Under the pieces are notes generated by a model. It was not told where the DNA came from and made no database searches. It worked only from the letters and a program-made list of their open reading frames with translations. Positions 47,036 through 61,220 of a DNA stretch of 64,000 nucleotides are shown here, in pieces. This DNA comes from Symbiodinium kawagutii. Taxonomy: Eukaryota; Sar; Dinophyceae; Suessiales; Symbiodiniaceae. Where the stretch lies: assembly GCA_009767595.1 (NCBI GenBank), contig VSDK01028396.1, forward strand, positions 583,383-647,382. Direction: 5' to 3'. The position numbers and the translations under genes were made by a program. Every line of letters begins with the position of its first letter. Position 1 is the first letter of the stretch.

Positions 47036-47135
47036 CCCTGGGGACACCGCACACCGCTACCTGAGGTGTCTACTTGCGACTGGCGGATGGACGAGGCAGC
47101 ACCGGTGGGTCGCGAGTGGTTCGTCATGATTCGGA
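47036..47135 (+). CDS. candidate exon of about 100 nt
   Basis: A strong pyrimidine-rich acceptor GGTTGCTTTTCGCAG precedes an open frame PWGHRTPLPEVSTCDWRMDE and AAPVGREWFVMI. A second frame is also open, but the first has the better composition. The right boundary is approximate. Function unknown. Confidence 0.45.
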
Positions 47136-50100
47136 ATTTGGAATGGTGGTTACTAACTTATGAATTGGTAATGTAATGATTGGGAATTCATAATAGTTCA
47201 TAATGGTTAATTCATAATGGTTACCAAGCATTTCAATGCATTATGAATTAACCACAATGAATTGATGGTTACTTAATGATTAATTGACTAATTAGTGATT
47301 CTTAGTAGTATCAGAAATATTTGTCATTAAAACTGGTGGAATTACCGACCATAGTCAACCAGCATGAACCATCATTACCACCATCAATTGTAAAGACCTA
47401 TCATCAGTGATCATTATTTAGCAACCATGTGGTGGTTTCTCAAGTCATGGGGGACCCCCAGTTATCATCCAGTTTACAAGCCATTTCTAGTAATAAACCG
47501 ACCATAACTTGGGGTCCCCCTATTTTGAGAAACACCAATTGAATTACAATTACTAACCACGGTGGTCCAAGATGGTTCATAGTGGTTAAAGGGTATACAG
47601 TGGTCAATGGTTCATGGTTGGTTACTATAAACAACTAGTGGATGATTATTATGTTGGTCAATAGTGGTTGGTCCCCAGCCATTTAGAGCTGTTGGTTTAT
47701 AAGTAACTTAGCTGGGAGTAACTGCCACTTATCGGGGGGAACCAACTTGGACCTGAGTACATACACCTTGGTAAACTAACCTGGCAATGGAAAATCTACC
47801 ATTTATTGGTGGTTTCCTAGGATTTGACTAGAAAATATGGTTAACATCCATTGCCAGGTTAGTTTACTGGAGGGTAATTGCTTGTATTTCGGATGTACAG
47901 GCTGTGGAGTCAATAGAGTTGAACCTGAACCAGGGGATACTCCTTGCAAGCACCACTGCGGTTATAAGGTTTCCATACGTTTTATGAGTGCTTGGTAGTC
48001 AGAGTATAACAATCCTTCACTTCTTCAATTATATTGGTTGGACATTTCTCAAAGTATAACCAACAAGATGTCAGTTTCCATGCCAGACTCTGCCAGATGT
48101 TGATTGAACTGAGATTGAGCGCGTGACAGGCTGGGCATTTGACGACAGTCAGCTCTATCCACACGATCCGGTCGTAATCAGAGGCGTGCGTGCGGCGTTT
48201 TGCACGAAACCTGGAGATGCCATGGCTGTGATGAAGAACCAACGCATGGAAACAAGTCATGGCTGATTAGATGGGAACCATCGCTGGTGAATTGATTGAC
48301 AACTTACTCATATGGTCAATTGACGGCTCACTAGTGGTTGACTGATGGTTGACTGATTGTTGATTGATGGGTGATTGATGGTTGACTTGGCACTGTGAAG
48401 AAAGTCCCAAGAAGATTCACTAAGATCCAGCGGCACCGGGATTCTTTGGGATGTGATTGGGATGTTTGGTGTTTGCTAGACACAGTACTTTTACCACATT
48501 TTTTTTCAAAAATCTAGTTTCAAAAATCAATTCTGATCATTTGAGATGAGACTGGAAGCGGCAGAGGGTGGCTTCCCCCGTGGCGCCATGTTGGGGATTT
48601 GATCTTCATGGTCGGCAAGCGGATATTTTTTCAGCAATAGCAAGGTGGGGCGCCAGCAGCCGGTGAGTTCACCACCGTAGAACTGGTAGTTGCTCCAACT
48701 AAATCACTTCTAGATTGCAAGCACAACTGTAACACCAGTACTGGGTAGTAAGCCTAATATTTCTAGCCTCAATACTGAGTTCACCACCTATCACTGGCAG
48801 TTAACCCGTTAACCCTATCTAAATTACCTATGACTATCACCCAACTGCTCTACATGCTTGTGGGGCCACCTATTGAACCCCTGGGCTGATGTTGCGCTTG
48901 CTCCTTGCGTGATGCGTTTATATCATTGGTGGTTGATCAAGAATTGATGATTTCCCACAACATTCACATGGATGGTGCTTAAGATACAGTGTGGGTAACC
49001 CCCAAGAACTATATACATATTTACTGTATACAGATGCTTTCTATAGTGGATGACAACTCGGGCCCCCCCATGACTTGAGAAACCACGACTGACTTCGGAG
49101 AAGGTTTTGGGCGCTGTTGATAGATGGCCCGAAGTGCAAACTTTTGCTGGCTATATCCACGGCTGTTGCTTTGATCATCATATAGATGCTAGGTAGTCAC
49201 AACATACGCCTGTCACAAAAATCCAACAAGGTGGGCCCCCAGCCATTTAGAGCTCTTGGTTTATTTGCTGAACTTAGTTGCAGTAAACTGCTAGTTATCG
49301 AGGTGAACTACCCCAACTGATAACTGCTGGCGGCCCATATTATAGGTGTTTCTCAAGATAGGGGTACTTGCAAATCATCCTTTACATCAACCAATTATAG
49401 TACTAAACCAACCATTACACTTTGGTACATCCGCTATTTGTGATTCTTGTCCCTTTCTTAATAGCGCCGTTGTTAAGGATGAATAAACTAACCATCTTTG
49501 GGGCTCCCTATTATGAGAACCCTCCATGTAGCAAATCACTTCCGGCAGCTCGGGAGCCCTTTTTTCCAGGTTTTTGGTCGCCGGCCGGGAGCTACAGTGG
49601 CCGGTCGTGGCGTTGGAACCGGACATTTTCGGCTGGTGATTTGATGGTTTCTTAAGCCAGGACTTGGGAACCCCGAAAATTGTTGGTTTATGAATGCTTA
49701 ACAATGGCTATTAAGAAGGGGATAATAACCAAAAATAACGGATATACCAACTGCAATGGTTGGTTTAGAGCTATAAGTTGTTGATATCGGATGATTTTGG
49801 AGTACCCCTATTTTGAGAAACACCTATTCGATGTTGGTCAGTTTTGAGACAAGACCACTTTTAATTTCAACGGATCGCCAAGTAGCAGGTTTTATCATAA
49901 GATATTCGTTCAATTTGTTTGTGGTTTTATGTTTGAAACATCGAACATAACATAAGATGTGCGATCGGAACAACAGGGAATCCGACAGGCTGATCACCAC
50001 TGCGACCATGTGATGCAATTGAGCAAATCATTTGGACATTTAGCGATGCCATTACAATCCGGTGGCATCAGCAAAAATAAGTGGTGCAACCTGCAATAAT

Positions 50101-51690
50101 CACTGAACACAATAACTATTATATTGTTGGGGTAATTTGCATCAGTATTTGTTACTGATGCACCCAAGCAACGTTGGCAGAGCAAGTCAACTATTGAATG
50201 TAATTAATCACTTTCTGGTGTTTGGTTGATGATAGGTCAAGACATCATTCAATGCAATCAATGGTCCAAATAATACAAGTGATTCTTGACCATTGTCAAG
50301 CAATAGTAGTCAATGTTCAATGCTGAATGGCTCATAGGATTCAGTGGGATGGAGGCTGAACTGACCCGCAGTCACCGCAAGTTACCTGAGGCACTGCTAC
50401 AGATGTGACCAAATTCCATGCCAGCCGCATACAGAGATTCAAAATGCGTACATATTCACATACACATTATTTGTTTCCGCGGATTTATATATGTATTCCA
50501 TTAATTTATATATATATATATATATGTGTGTGTTTTGTTTTTTTTTTTTTTTTATATCAATAGATATACATGTATACATACATATGTGCGTCTATATTTA
50601 TGTATTTAAATAGATATATGTATATATATATATATTTATTTATTTATATGTATGTAAACACATGTTGCATGTATCTACACAATGTTTCCACACGCACGTT
50701 CCCGAATACTGACTAATATGTAGACAGTATGTGTATACATGGTGGTATCCGTAGGTTGCGCCTTGCTTTTTGGGTTTCATGATGTTAGAAGCTTCAGTGG
50801 TAGATAGCACCGTCACCATGTGTTTGTGTGTGTTGAAGAATTGTTTGACACTTGGAGATGTTATATGATGGATCTAGAATATACATAGCTACGTAGGGTC
50901 CACGTGCGCTTGGGTCTGAATCTACACATTACATGTTTACAAATATCTGCTTTGCATTGATACCAACCTACCTTCATGCATGCATACATACTGGCATATA
51001 TACATAGACACTTTTTTGTTGTCATGTTCCCTTGCATACATACTTCGCAAAGAAGACATGCCACATGGTTGACTTAGATTTGCTAGTATCACATTGATAC
51101 CATGTATTTGTACATATGAAGATGGATTTGTCATGATTTATCATGAAGATATGTGCATATGTTTTAAATATGTATATGGATCCAGTGTCTTGAAACATAC
51201 CGGAAACAAAACCTGTTTTTGTTCAAGATAACTCATTGTTTAGATGTTGAGCTAGCGGGCACTGCCCTCTGATGGCCTCAAAGTCAAGGCATTTTTTTAC
51301 ATATTAACAAAGAACGCATGCAAAAACAGTCTCTCATGAAACCACTGATCTGTGTGCATCCATAGTAATCAGCCAACTAGTAGTTCAACCACTATTGTTG
51401 GTCATTATCCCCCAATATTAACCACTATTCATGGTTATAACCTTAGAAATCCCTATAAAACCACTATGATTCACCGTTGTTGTTGCTCAGTATCCCCTAT
51501 GATCAACTATTACTAGTGATTATAAGGAATCAAAACCGCCTAGCATTGTTAGCCATTGTGCCCATGGACTGGTTAAAGGAATAATTAATAATAGGTTGCT
51601 TGGTATGCCCTATTATTAGCCATATCTTTCATCCATATCTCCATGCGCAACACGCGCTGCTGGCCTGTTGCCGCACCTTTTTCTGTGCAG
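47136..51690. repeat. AT-rich intron-like stretch rich in MITE-like hairpins
   Basis: It contains family-1 hairpins (47430-47536, 49348-49520, 49640-49828), a family-3 hairpin (47767-47873), family-5 copies (47671-47752 and 49231-49310, sharing CCAGCCATTTAGAGCT), and a TA/TG microsatellite cluster at 50505-50660. Several frames of 60-100 codons have no supporting features. Confidence 0.6.
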
Positions 51691-51771
51691 ATCGGCCCCG
51701 GTTCCACCAAGACGGCTGCCGACCTGGCTGCGCAACTGGGTGGCGACATGATGGGCTGGCGAGCTGATTCG
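51691..51771 (+). CDS. candidate 81-nt exon
   Basis: A textbook acceptor (CCGCACCTTTTTCTGTGCAG) precedes IGPGSTKTAADLAAQLGGDM and MGWRADS, followed by a possible GTCAAG donor. The island is GC-rich within AT-rich repeats. The peptide looks like part of a folded domain but I cannot name a family. It is one of the most convincing small exons in zone 3. Confidence 0.5.
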
Positions 51772-54506
51772 GTCAAGTCATGGGTGGTTTATTAGCATAA
51801 GTGGTTAATGGTTATAACATGGGTAAATAGTAGGATACTAAGTTGGTTGTGGTGGTTAATATTGGTTAATGATAGGGGATACGAACCATCAGTAAGGAAA
51901 AGAAGCAATAATCGAGGATATACCAACTGTAATGGTTGGTTGATTAGCATGGTGTACTGCTTGGTAGTTTTTACTAGCTAGAATGGTTATGATTAATAGC
52001 CAACTGCTTAGTATCCCCCATAATAAACCATTCCTTTTGCTAGTTTATGGACGCAATGGTTAATAAAAAGGAATACTAAGCAACAACAATGGTGAATGAT
52101 AGAGGTTTTACAGGGATTTCTAGGGTTATAGCCATTAATAGTGGTTAATAGTAGGGGATGACAAGCAGCAAAAGTCACTGGTTAAACAACTACTGGTTAG
52201 TGGATCATGGTTGATAGTAGGGGATACTTAGCAACAACAGGTGAAACAACGACTCGTTCGTGGGTTGATTGACATGTTTTGTTTTCCCTAGTAATTATTG
52301 AAAAATGATTGGTTGACTACTATGTTTCATAAGGGGTGAAACCACCAATCAGACAAGTGGTGAATATCAACAAAGACAACCGGGGGTACCAAAGGCAATT
52401 GCTTAATCATGGTGAATCTTGGTTGGTTCGAGGATGGAGACTGGCAATAATCCTGAGGGATAATCATGATAATCCAACTATATTTGACAATCATTTTTGA
52501 TGATACCAGTTCTTCTTATGAAGTCATGTGGGTAACACATATCATAACTGGTCAATGCTAGGGAATCATAGGGACAAGATAATCATCAATCAAGTTGGTA
52601 AATGGCATGAATCGAGCTGGTCAATGGTTGTGGCCATTAACAATAATAGGGAATAAGTGGTTCAAGAATCATAGGGAATAATAGGGTGTATAATCAACCA
52701 CAATAATCAATAGTCGGATATAATGGGAATTATTGAGTCAATAGTGGCTTAAAACTAGCTGGTCACTGGTTCATCATAAAAAAATACTGTAACCATCAAT
52801 TCATCAACAATCATTGAGGATCATGAGGGATATACCATTTCACCATCAAGGTTTTGGTGGATATGATAATTTTCCTGACAACAATGGTTGGAATGTTTGC
52901 TGGTTTTTGATGGTACACCAGGGTATTGACCCCGCAGCGATATAAAAATGGCTGGTATAGACTGTGATATGGCAGGGTGAATCACCATGGTATTTGCTAT
53001 AGAATCAATAGAAAACTGATGAAATATGGTAGGTATATAAGAGGTATAACCTAGAAACCTGAATCAGAGGTACATAGTCAGTAGAAAGGAATCATCATAG
53101 AAAGGTAATCAGTTCCAAAGTGCTTGAAAGGTATAGGAACAATAATTGGTGATTGCACTAGTGATAGATCTTATTATGACCTTATTTGATTAACAACATC
53201 ACATAAAGTTTGGTTCATAGCTGATTTATATTAACTTAAATCAATAATTGCACAGGGTGAATGAATATAGTAGGAAAAATGATTGGCATAAACCTAGTAT
53301 TCAACCACTAGCTGCAACAATTGGTACCCACCTATTCGAATCATTGTTGGAATAGTGGATTTGGATTATTCAAAACATGTTGGTGAAGTATTAATGAACC
53401 ATGGTTCGATCCGGTATTGAAATGCTATAGAGAATCACAAACTCAAATGGAAGTGCATAAAATCACCATTTGCTGGTATTTTCAAAAAATAGAGTATGGT
53501 TTGATTGTCAATGAACGATGGTGTGATCAATAACCAAGGATGCAAATTTCTCCTGGTACATTGATAAGTTCTACATTTTTTTTCCAATTGGTTAATCAGT
53601 AATCCAGATAGTGAACAAAACCAACTTTAGTCTATGATCAGAAGCTCTCGCTTTGGGCTACCTTTTATATGGAAAAGCATTCAAGGGCTTTACATGTTCA
53701 CTGGTGCTTGCCATCCAAAATGTGTTCGGGAAGTCATCCAGGGACTTGGGTGTGCACTCTTGCAGTGGACAAGTTTGACACGCAGTTTGGCATGACCAGA
53801 TCCCTAGCACTCCGATAGAAATGTGATACGCTTGTTAACCTCAAAATGTGCAAATATACACAGAAAATGACAGAAACTAATCTGAAACAACAGCTTTTTC
53901 TATCACTAGGTTCAAGCAATTGGAGCCATGCCTAAAACAGACCTTGTGATTTGAATAGACCATCATCAATACAAACTGATTAACCATGAACTGTCATTGT
54001 TGTTTTGGAATGCTTAATTCACCAAAACGTTCATTAGTCGTTCTAACCCTTATTTGATTTATCAATTAGTCCATAGGGTAACCCTGACTGAACTGCCATT
54101 AATGTCCCAGCTTTACCAGCCAATGAACCTGCCTAACAATGAAGATGCATTAACCTGACACATAACCAGCTACAATCATGAACCATAACCATGAACCATT
54201 ACTAAAGCAGTTAAGATAATCAGCTCGATTACTATTATTAACCATTAACGATAACCAGCTCTCTCATCTCTCTCATTTGATCAACCATTTGGTGGGTGAT
54301 CATTATAGAGCTATTCTTGGTCAATCTGAGTGATCATTTGCTTTAACCCATCACTATATAACGATCATTATTGACCAGATAACCATAAGCAGATACAACC
54401 AATAGCTATATAACTACCATTAACCACAACCAGAGAACCATTATGAATAGTTGTGGTTTATTGACCAACCATTATTGACTATAACCATTCACCAGCTATA
54501 AATCAG
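51772..54506. repeat. AT-rich intron-like stretch
   Basis: GGTTAATAATAGGGGAT-type sequence, with a family-2 hairpin at about 52262-52350. Near 53760 a short frame (DKFDTQFGMTRSLALR) follows TCTTGCAG, but it is too short to call. Confidence 0.5.
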
Positions 54507-54618
54507 AGCTGCTGCTCCCTACTACCGAGGTTGCAACCTGGCGGTCAGGGAACCCGGTCCGAGAGCAGCCGGTGCGGTTCTGGTGGCCTTGCCGGCCTCA
54601 CGGGTGACATGGCGCAGG
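54507..54618 (+). CDS. candidate exon, Gly/Ser-rich
   Basis: After acceptor TATAAATCAG the GC-rich island reads LLPRLQPGGQGTRSESSRCG and SGGLAGLTGDMAQG. Another frame is open too, with a more hydrophobic peptide. A possible GTTTCT donor follows. The frame choice is tentative. Confidence 0.4.
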
Positions 54619-54657
54619 GTTTCTAAAGGGATGCATGATGGGTATCCATGCATCCAG

Positions 54658-55060
54658 AGGGATTTATAGGGATTTAACCATGGATAATGGTTAATAATAA
54701 GGGATTTATAGGGATTTAACCATGGATAATGGTTAATAATAAGGGATTTATAGGGATTTAACCATGGATAATGGTTAATAATAAGGGATTTATAGGGATT
54801 TAACCATGGACAATGGTTAATAATAAGGGATTTATAGGGATATAACCGTTGATAATGGCTAATGATAAGGGATTTATAGGGATTTAACCATGGATAATGG
54901 TTAATAATAAGGGATTTATAGGGATTTAACCATGGATAATGGTTAATAATAAGGGATTTATAGGGATATAATCGTTGATAATGGTTTTTGGGCGCTCATC
55001 GATAATGGTTAATAATCAGGGATTTATAGGGATATAATCGTTGATAATGGTTAATATGAT
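54658..55060 (+). repeat. 42-bp tandem repeat, about nine copies
   Basis: The unit contains GGGATTTATAGGGATTTAAC followed by CATGGATAATGGTTAATAAT. Copies start near 54659, 54701, 54743, 54785, 54827, 54869, 54911 and 54953 with very few differences, then a disrupted copy, then one near 55019. High identity points to recent expansion. It starts right after a candidate exon. Confidence 0.9.
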
Positions 55061-56818
55061 GGGATAATCACGTACAAGAATTATTCTATATGGTGGTTTC
55101 TCATAGGTAGTGGTTAGAGGTTATGGGTGTTTCTCAAGATAGACCCCAGTATTACTACTCTACATAATTTCTAGTGGATGTCTTGGAGGGTTCCGTTCCG
55201 TATGGGTATGTGCCAAGCCATAGGATAACCTAATGTTACCCACCAAAAAATGCACATTTTACGACTGGAAACCATCGGAGTTGTGGGGGAACCACTATTT
55301 CGGCACATACCCACATGAATTCTGGAGTTAGAACGTTGGATGCATTCTGGTTCTGTTTAACACATGTTAGTTGGAACCAGGTCCACATAGAACAAATAGA
55401 ACCATCGTTATCTAGGAAATGTTTGATCCAATGGATCATGTTTGCCATCCAGCCAATCATGGTTCCACTTAGAAATAGAGCCATGGTCATATAGCCAACC
55501 CATCATCGTTGATGATCGCCCACGGTTGGACTTCTCCATATCTTCTTTCATCGTTGGTTGGCGGCTTCATGGATCCTCTTCGGCTGATCAAACAGCTTCA
55601 ATACACGGTTCTGTGTGAGTCGGAATTGCCTTCTGGATAATCATCAGCGAGTTTCTGAGCACTCATATTGTTATCTTCTGTGTCTGGAACCAAGTACTGC
55701 AACATTACGGAACCAGTTGTCGCTAGGATCCTGAAAAGAGACGAAGTGTTTGCTGCGTGGTTGTGTAATGAGGCTCCCTTATGTCGCGCAAATCAGTGAT
55801 CCCAATATGGTGGTTTCTTAAAATGTTGGTACCCCAAGTTTTCATCCTTTACATTAATCATGTTTGATAAGAAACCAACATAAACGAACCGTAACTTTTG
55901 GGTAACTGGCTTGAGAAACCACCATGTAGCATTTCTTTAACCATCATTGTTGGTGATTATCTCCTCTTATCAACAACTATAATCCCCTATGATATCCCAA
56001 TATCTCAGGATTCCTCTTGGGCTTAGGGGTTTATCTTGGCCAATCTCCTTTTATGGGAAATTGCCAGGACCTGGGGGCGAGCATATACTGGTACCGGCGA
56101 AGTGTTCGCTGGTTTGTGCGGGATCCATGGTGTTGAAATTGTGACAATGCTTAATGATTATTCATGATTGGCAGTTGACTAGTTATTGGTTGATCAATGG
56201 ATAGTGAATGGTTGATCAATGCATAGTTCATGTGTGGTTCATTACCGAATAGTCAATGGTAGGTTGCTTAATGGATGGTCAATGATAGGTTGATGAATGG
56301 ACATTGAACGGTTGATTGATGAATAGTTGATAGTAGGTTGATTGATGGATGGTTGTTGATTGATTCATGGAGAGTCAATGGTTGATCAATAGATAGTTAG
56401 TGGCGGGTTGATTACTGGATAGTTGGTGGTTGATTAATCGGTAGGTCATGGTAGGTCTATCAATAATTGATAGTAAATCGTTGATTCAGCATTCAGCACT
56501 CTTAAAATTCAGTGGCCCTGCCATTAATTACTCTGGATGTGTTTGATCATGGGGGTTCCCAAACTGGCTTGAGAAAGCCCCATACAGCAGTTGTTTAACC
56601 ATCACTGTTGGTGACTATCTCCTATTATCAACTAATCTCAACCATTCTCAATGGTTTCTAACCCTATAAATCCCTTTAAAAAAAAACTCATCCTTAACCA
56701 CTATAATACACACTCATAGACTCCAATCCCCTACGATATCCAAGATCTCCGCGTTCCTCTTGGGCTCCGGGGTTTTGGGACGCGCCACGGACGGACAGCG
56801 TCCTGTTCGCCGTTCCAG
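55061..56818. repeat. AT-rich stretch with hairpins and a local duplication
   Basis: A family-4 hairpin (55203-55313) and a family-1 hairpin (55809-55924) are present. Segments at 55910-56060 and 56560-56780 are diverged copies, sharing GTTGGTGATTATCTCCT and TTCCTCTTGGGCT words. Each leads into a short GC-richer island; the first (56052-56130, after TTGCCAG) is open in two frames and is not called. Confidence 0.55.
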
Positions 56819-56864
56819 CCGCGGAAGTCAGGTCATCCTGCTGGACCAAGAGGTGCCGGTCGAT
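56819..56864 (+). CDS. candidate micro-exon
   Basis: After acceptor TTCGCCGTTCCAG the frame reads RGSQVILLDQEVPVD, ending near a GTAGAT donor. The same frame is open upstream (ATDGQRPVRRSS), so the true 3' splice site may lie further left. The product is unknown. Confidence 0.35.
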
Positions 56865-58287
56865 GTAGATTGACCAATCCTTGGATGGTGGATGCTTAGG
56901 ATTTGGTGGTTGGGATCTATGGTTTGTTTGGATGATGATTGATCTATAGTTGTATCTATAGTTGTTTGGATTATGATTGATCTATGTTATGATTTGGTTG
57001 TTTGGATGATAATTGACTAATGATGATGTTTGGATGATCTATAGTTGCTTGGATCTAGTTGTTGGGATGATGGGATGATGGTTGTTTGGGATATGGTTGT
57101 TTGGATTATTCACTACTGGATGGATAGAGTGATAAACATGACTAACGGTTAGTCATCAGGGATACCAACCAACATTGGATGATGGTTGACTAATGATTAA
57201 CACATGGCGGGTTTTAATGGTTTCAATCATCGTGGTTGGTTTTGGATATCTTTTAATGATCAACATATGGTTGGTTGACAAGCATCTTTGTCATAAGGGC
57301 TGAAACCACCAAGCCCTTGTGAATTTGATCAGAAACAGCTAGTGGATCAGTGCGTCTGTGAGATAAACAGCAGCTAGTACTTGGAGAAGCAACAGATAGT
57401 AAATCAACACGATATAGCTACTATGAAATTATAGCTACTGTGAATCTAGTTGATATAGCTACTATGAAACTAGTTGATATAGCTACTATGAAACTAGTTG
57501 ATATAGCTACTATGAAATTAGTTGATATAGCTACTATGAAATTAGTTGATATGGCTTCTATGCCCTGGTTGTGAACAGCTGCTTCTATACTTGATCGTGC
57601 GCGTTGATTCACGGTTGTCAATGATCCACTTCTGTTTATTGAGCTGTTCGCCTAGATACCGGACTCCATTCTGTTACACAACCGTTGACAACCGATGGTT
57701 CATGTAATTCAATATGGGGGTTTCTCAAGCCATTGGGGACCCCCAAAAGTGGTAAGGTTACTACTATCAATGGTCAATATTGGATCGGGGTACCCCTATT
57801 TTGAGAAACAACCATCTATTGCTGTCACACGGACGACTGGAAATGCAGGTCGCATGTTTTATAACCATCAATTCACCAACATTTCACCGCGAACGGACCA
57901 TGCAATACCCACATGTCAATTAGTTTATTCACAATGAAGTAACCATCAGTTGATACTTGATTGTTAACCATTCAGTATGCGTTAGTTGATCAACCATTAT
58001 TTCAGTAATCCTACTCATTTAAGTTGGTTTACCATCAATGATTAACCATTAGTTGAGTATTAATAACATGTGGTTCTGAAGCTATGAACCATCAATAACA
58101 TATTTGGTTATGATGTTATGAATTATATGGGCATCATGTGTTACTAAACTATTTCAAAACCATATAATAGCCATATAATAACCATATAAAAACCATACAA
58201 TAACCCTATAACAACCATATATAACCATATATAACCATATAAGCAAAGCATCATCATGAAAGTTATGAATCTCTCCAAGCTCTGCAG
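56865..58287. repeat. AT-rich stretch with a 24-bp tandem repeat and hairpins
   Basis: GATGATTGATCTATAG low-complexity sequence, a family-2 hairpin (57218-57315), a 24-bp tandem repeat (57404-57555, unit AGTTGATATAGCTACTATGA plus four bases, about six copies) and a family-1 hairpin (57717-57813). The minus-strand frame across the tandem repeat is a by-product. Confidence 0.65.
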
Positions 58288-58400
58288 GCCCTCCCCCGGA
58301 CACCTTCGGTGGCTGCGGTGGACCCCCTGGCTGCGCGCCGCCGGGTCCGGGACAACCGCCGGGGCTGGGTCCCCACATGGGGCTTGGGCTCGGAGCGCCA
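58288..58400 (+). CDS. candidate exon, Gly/Pro-rich
   Basis: The acceptor CCAAGCTCTGCAG precedes PPPDTFGGCGGPPGCAPPGP and GQPPGLGPHMGLGLGAPGQ. The minus strand is also open with a Gly/Pro-rich peptide and a good donor, so the strand is not certain. Composition resembles the islands at 38603-38981. Confidence 0.4.
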
Positions 58401-59240
58401 GGCCAGAGGCGATTTGGAGTTTTGAGTGGTGAAGTTATGTGAAGTTCGTGGTGTTCTTCATTTGGGTGTTTCTTAAAATAGGGGACCCCCAAAATCATCC
58501 ATCAAAAGTCATTTATAGTAATAAACCAACCATTTTTTGGGCCCCCTATTTTGAGAAACCACCATTTGATGATGTTTGGGGATGATTCATGATTTGTATT
58601 GATGATAGGGGATGATTGATGTTTGTTATTGAGTGGTGAAGTTTGGGGATGATTGATGATTTGTATTGATTTGTTGCTTTTGTTCGATGGATGATGTTTT
58701 TTTGTGGTGAAGTTCAGTTGTAGTTCAGTGATCTTAGATGCAGTTCAGTTGCATATCATTGCGGTTTAGTGCTACTAGATGTTGGCTGGGGGTGATTCAT
58801 CATTGTTTATGCCAAAACCAAGAAAAGTACTAAAAAAGCAATTCCAGTTTAAACAAAGAAAAGTTGCTTACTGGTGTTTGTTTATAGTGATTGTTAACAG
58901 CAATGGCTAGTAGCAGGCATGGTTCTTGATGGTTCACGATGGTTCTTGTTGGTCGATCATGGTTGAGGATTCTTAATGATGCATACCCTTGCTAGATGAG
59001 GAGTCATGACTTTGGTTGGTGAATGTTGATCATGGTTAATTAGCCAGGTTTGATAATGGTAGTGAGTAGTGCTGGTGTGTGACTAAATCCAGCTTGACAA
59101 ATGTGATGAAAAGTGCTTGGTTGATACTGTTTGGTATTGGTCAATGAGCGCAGTCAAGAATGGATTCCCGGGGGTTATGATAGGGGCATCGTTTGGGTCC
59201 ATGCGCAACCTCCACCAACCATGACCCAACCGTTTTTCAG
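58401..59240. repeat. AT-rich stretch with a family-1 hairpin
   Basis: A complete family-1 hairpin lies at 58464-58563. The rest is GATGATTGATG low-complexity sequence. No gene is seen. Confidence 0.6.
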
Positions 59241-59385
59241 CACGGGCCATCACTCCTCACCCACTAGGGAGGTGCAATCCCACGGGGCGACGGGAGGCGA
59301 TGTACGCCACGAAGCACGTGGCGTTTCGAACCCGCCGGGCTTTGCAAACCGCGACTTCGACCGAGCGCCGGGCGGCGGGGGAATT
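59241..59385 (+). CDS. candidate exon of about 145 nt
   Basis: The acceptor CGTTTTTCAG is followed by TGHHSSPTREVQSHGATGGD and continues to SNPPGFANRDFDRAPGGGG before a stop. This is the longest of the GC-rich islands in this part and has convincing hydrophilic, Gly/Asn-rich composition. The donor is uncertain. Confidence 0.45.
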
Positions 59386-61187
59386 TTTAGTTAGCCATGA
59401 ATCATGGTGGCTAACCTGGCTGGTGCTTGTGAACTGCTTGGAGCCATCCCTATATCCTTCATGGAAGGTCGATAATCTCAACCCAAAACATAAATCTGAA
59501 GATTCTACAGGACTAGGTGGTGGACGATTCATTGAGTGGGAAAATGGCCGGATACAGACATATTTCTAGATGATGATTAATGATGCTTCAACCACATTTG
59601 ATGATAGGGAATCATAATGTTTAGTGATGGTCAAACCATTGTCGAGAGCGATTGGTGATCAACGATGATTGGTGTTGGTTGATAAGCGTGTATTTCTGAT
59701 GTCTTTAGAGGAATTCTATGAAGAACAACAACCGTGCTTCCCTGGGGAATTTCATAGCGCTCGAACATCCCACCAGGTGTTAAGGTACTCAGTTGATTTT
59801 AGAAATGTGAACTGGAGGCCCACTGGATATTAAAGAAACATATACATATGCATAAATATAGGGTGCTTTATTGTTTTTACAATCATTTGTGTGCACTACT
59901 TTCTTTATGCAGGCACAAAACCCCAATTTGCTTAAACCCATGATGTTTGATCCAGGGTTGAGATCTCCTCGCATACAGAAATTACATGACATGCATGGAA
60001 GGCTCGGGAGAGTGGGCCTCTCGGCCATGTATGCATCTACGTGCAGATACACACAAACATGCATGCTCCATATGCATTATACACATGCGTTACATCACAT
60101 TTGTGGTGGCTAGGGGCTCTATTCTAGATAGTATGAAAATACAAACCATTGACTACAAACCATTAATCATTTGTTTGCCCGAATTTAGTCACTAACCACA
60201 ACCATTACAGCAATCATTGGATGCCAACTATTGATACTTGAAACGGGTGAATCCCCAAAATGCTTAAAAGCTTGCAACTTGCCCTGTCAACTGAAATCCA
60301 TCCTACGTCAGCACCGGACAAATTCATCGGATGGGTTGTTGAACCAACGGATCACCACCAACCAGTCGTCCCTGGCGGTGAATTGCCGCTTTGGACGCTC
60401 ACATTAGTGACGACTAGAGGACAGTTACTCCAGCGGTTGTGAGTTTGGATGCCTGAAACCTCCGGCAACCGAATTCGCTAAAAACATTCGCTTGGAGAAC
60501 TCGGAGAGACATCAATTGCTAGCGGTGAAAACAAGTCATGTGTTGAAATGGAACGTAGCCAGGCTGTGACCCTTTGTTGAATGGGAAACTCATAAGCGGG
60601 CAGCTTTTTTTGGGGGTATGACTACCCTCTGGGAAGCTGGAAGCTGGAAAGCACCAATTTTTTGTATGTAGATCATGGGAAAACTATGCAGGTTTTCCCA
60701 CTTCCAGGTTTCCAGATGAGTATGTGCCAATTGATGACGTGGTACCCCCAGTCAACCGATGGTTTCCATTTGTAAAATGATCATTGTTTGGTGGGTAACA
60801 TTGGTTACCCATCACGGCGCCAGGCACATACCCAGATGGTCACTGTAGATGGCGAAATGCTCGTTGTGGTGCCATTCCCCAGGCAATTTGCCAAGTGACC
60901 TCAAATTATTGGCACTCCAGGTTTGTCCATAGATGTAGCGAGATGAAGCATGTAAATGTGCTAATGATTGGAAGGAAGTTTGTTTAATTGCAGAATTATA
61001 GACTACGTTTTACATATTTGCAATATTGATTTACCATGATGGTTCATATCATTTGAAATGTTTTGAGCTATAGATCAATGGATCAATATATGTATATATA
61101 GTTTAAATATTGAATACATATATCTATATATATAGTTTAAATATTGAATACATATATATATATATATATGTATGTTTTAAATATTGA

Positions 61188-61220
<33 letters not shown>

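Noticed and set aside
50505..50660. Palindromic TATATA/TGTATA sequence as an origin or regulatory site
   Set aside because: It is an ordinary microsatellite with no accompanying feature.
57421..57621. A minus-strand frame with an eight-residue repeat (ISTNFIVA)
   Set aside because: It is explained by the 24-bp tandem repeat.
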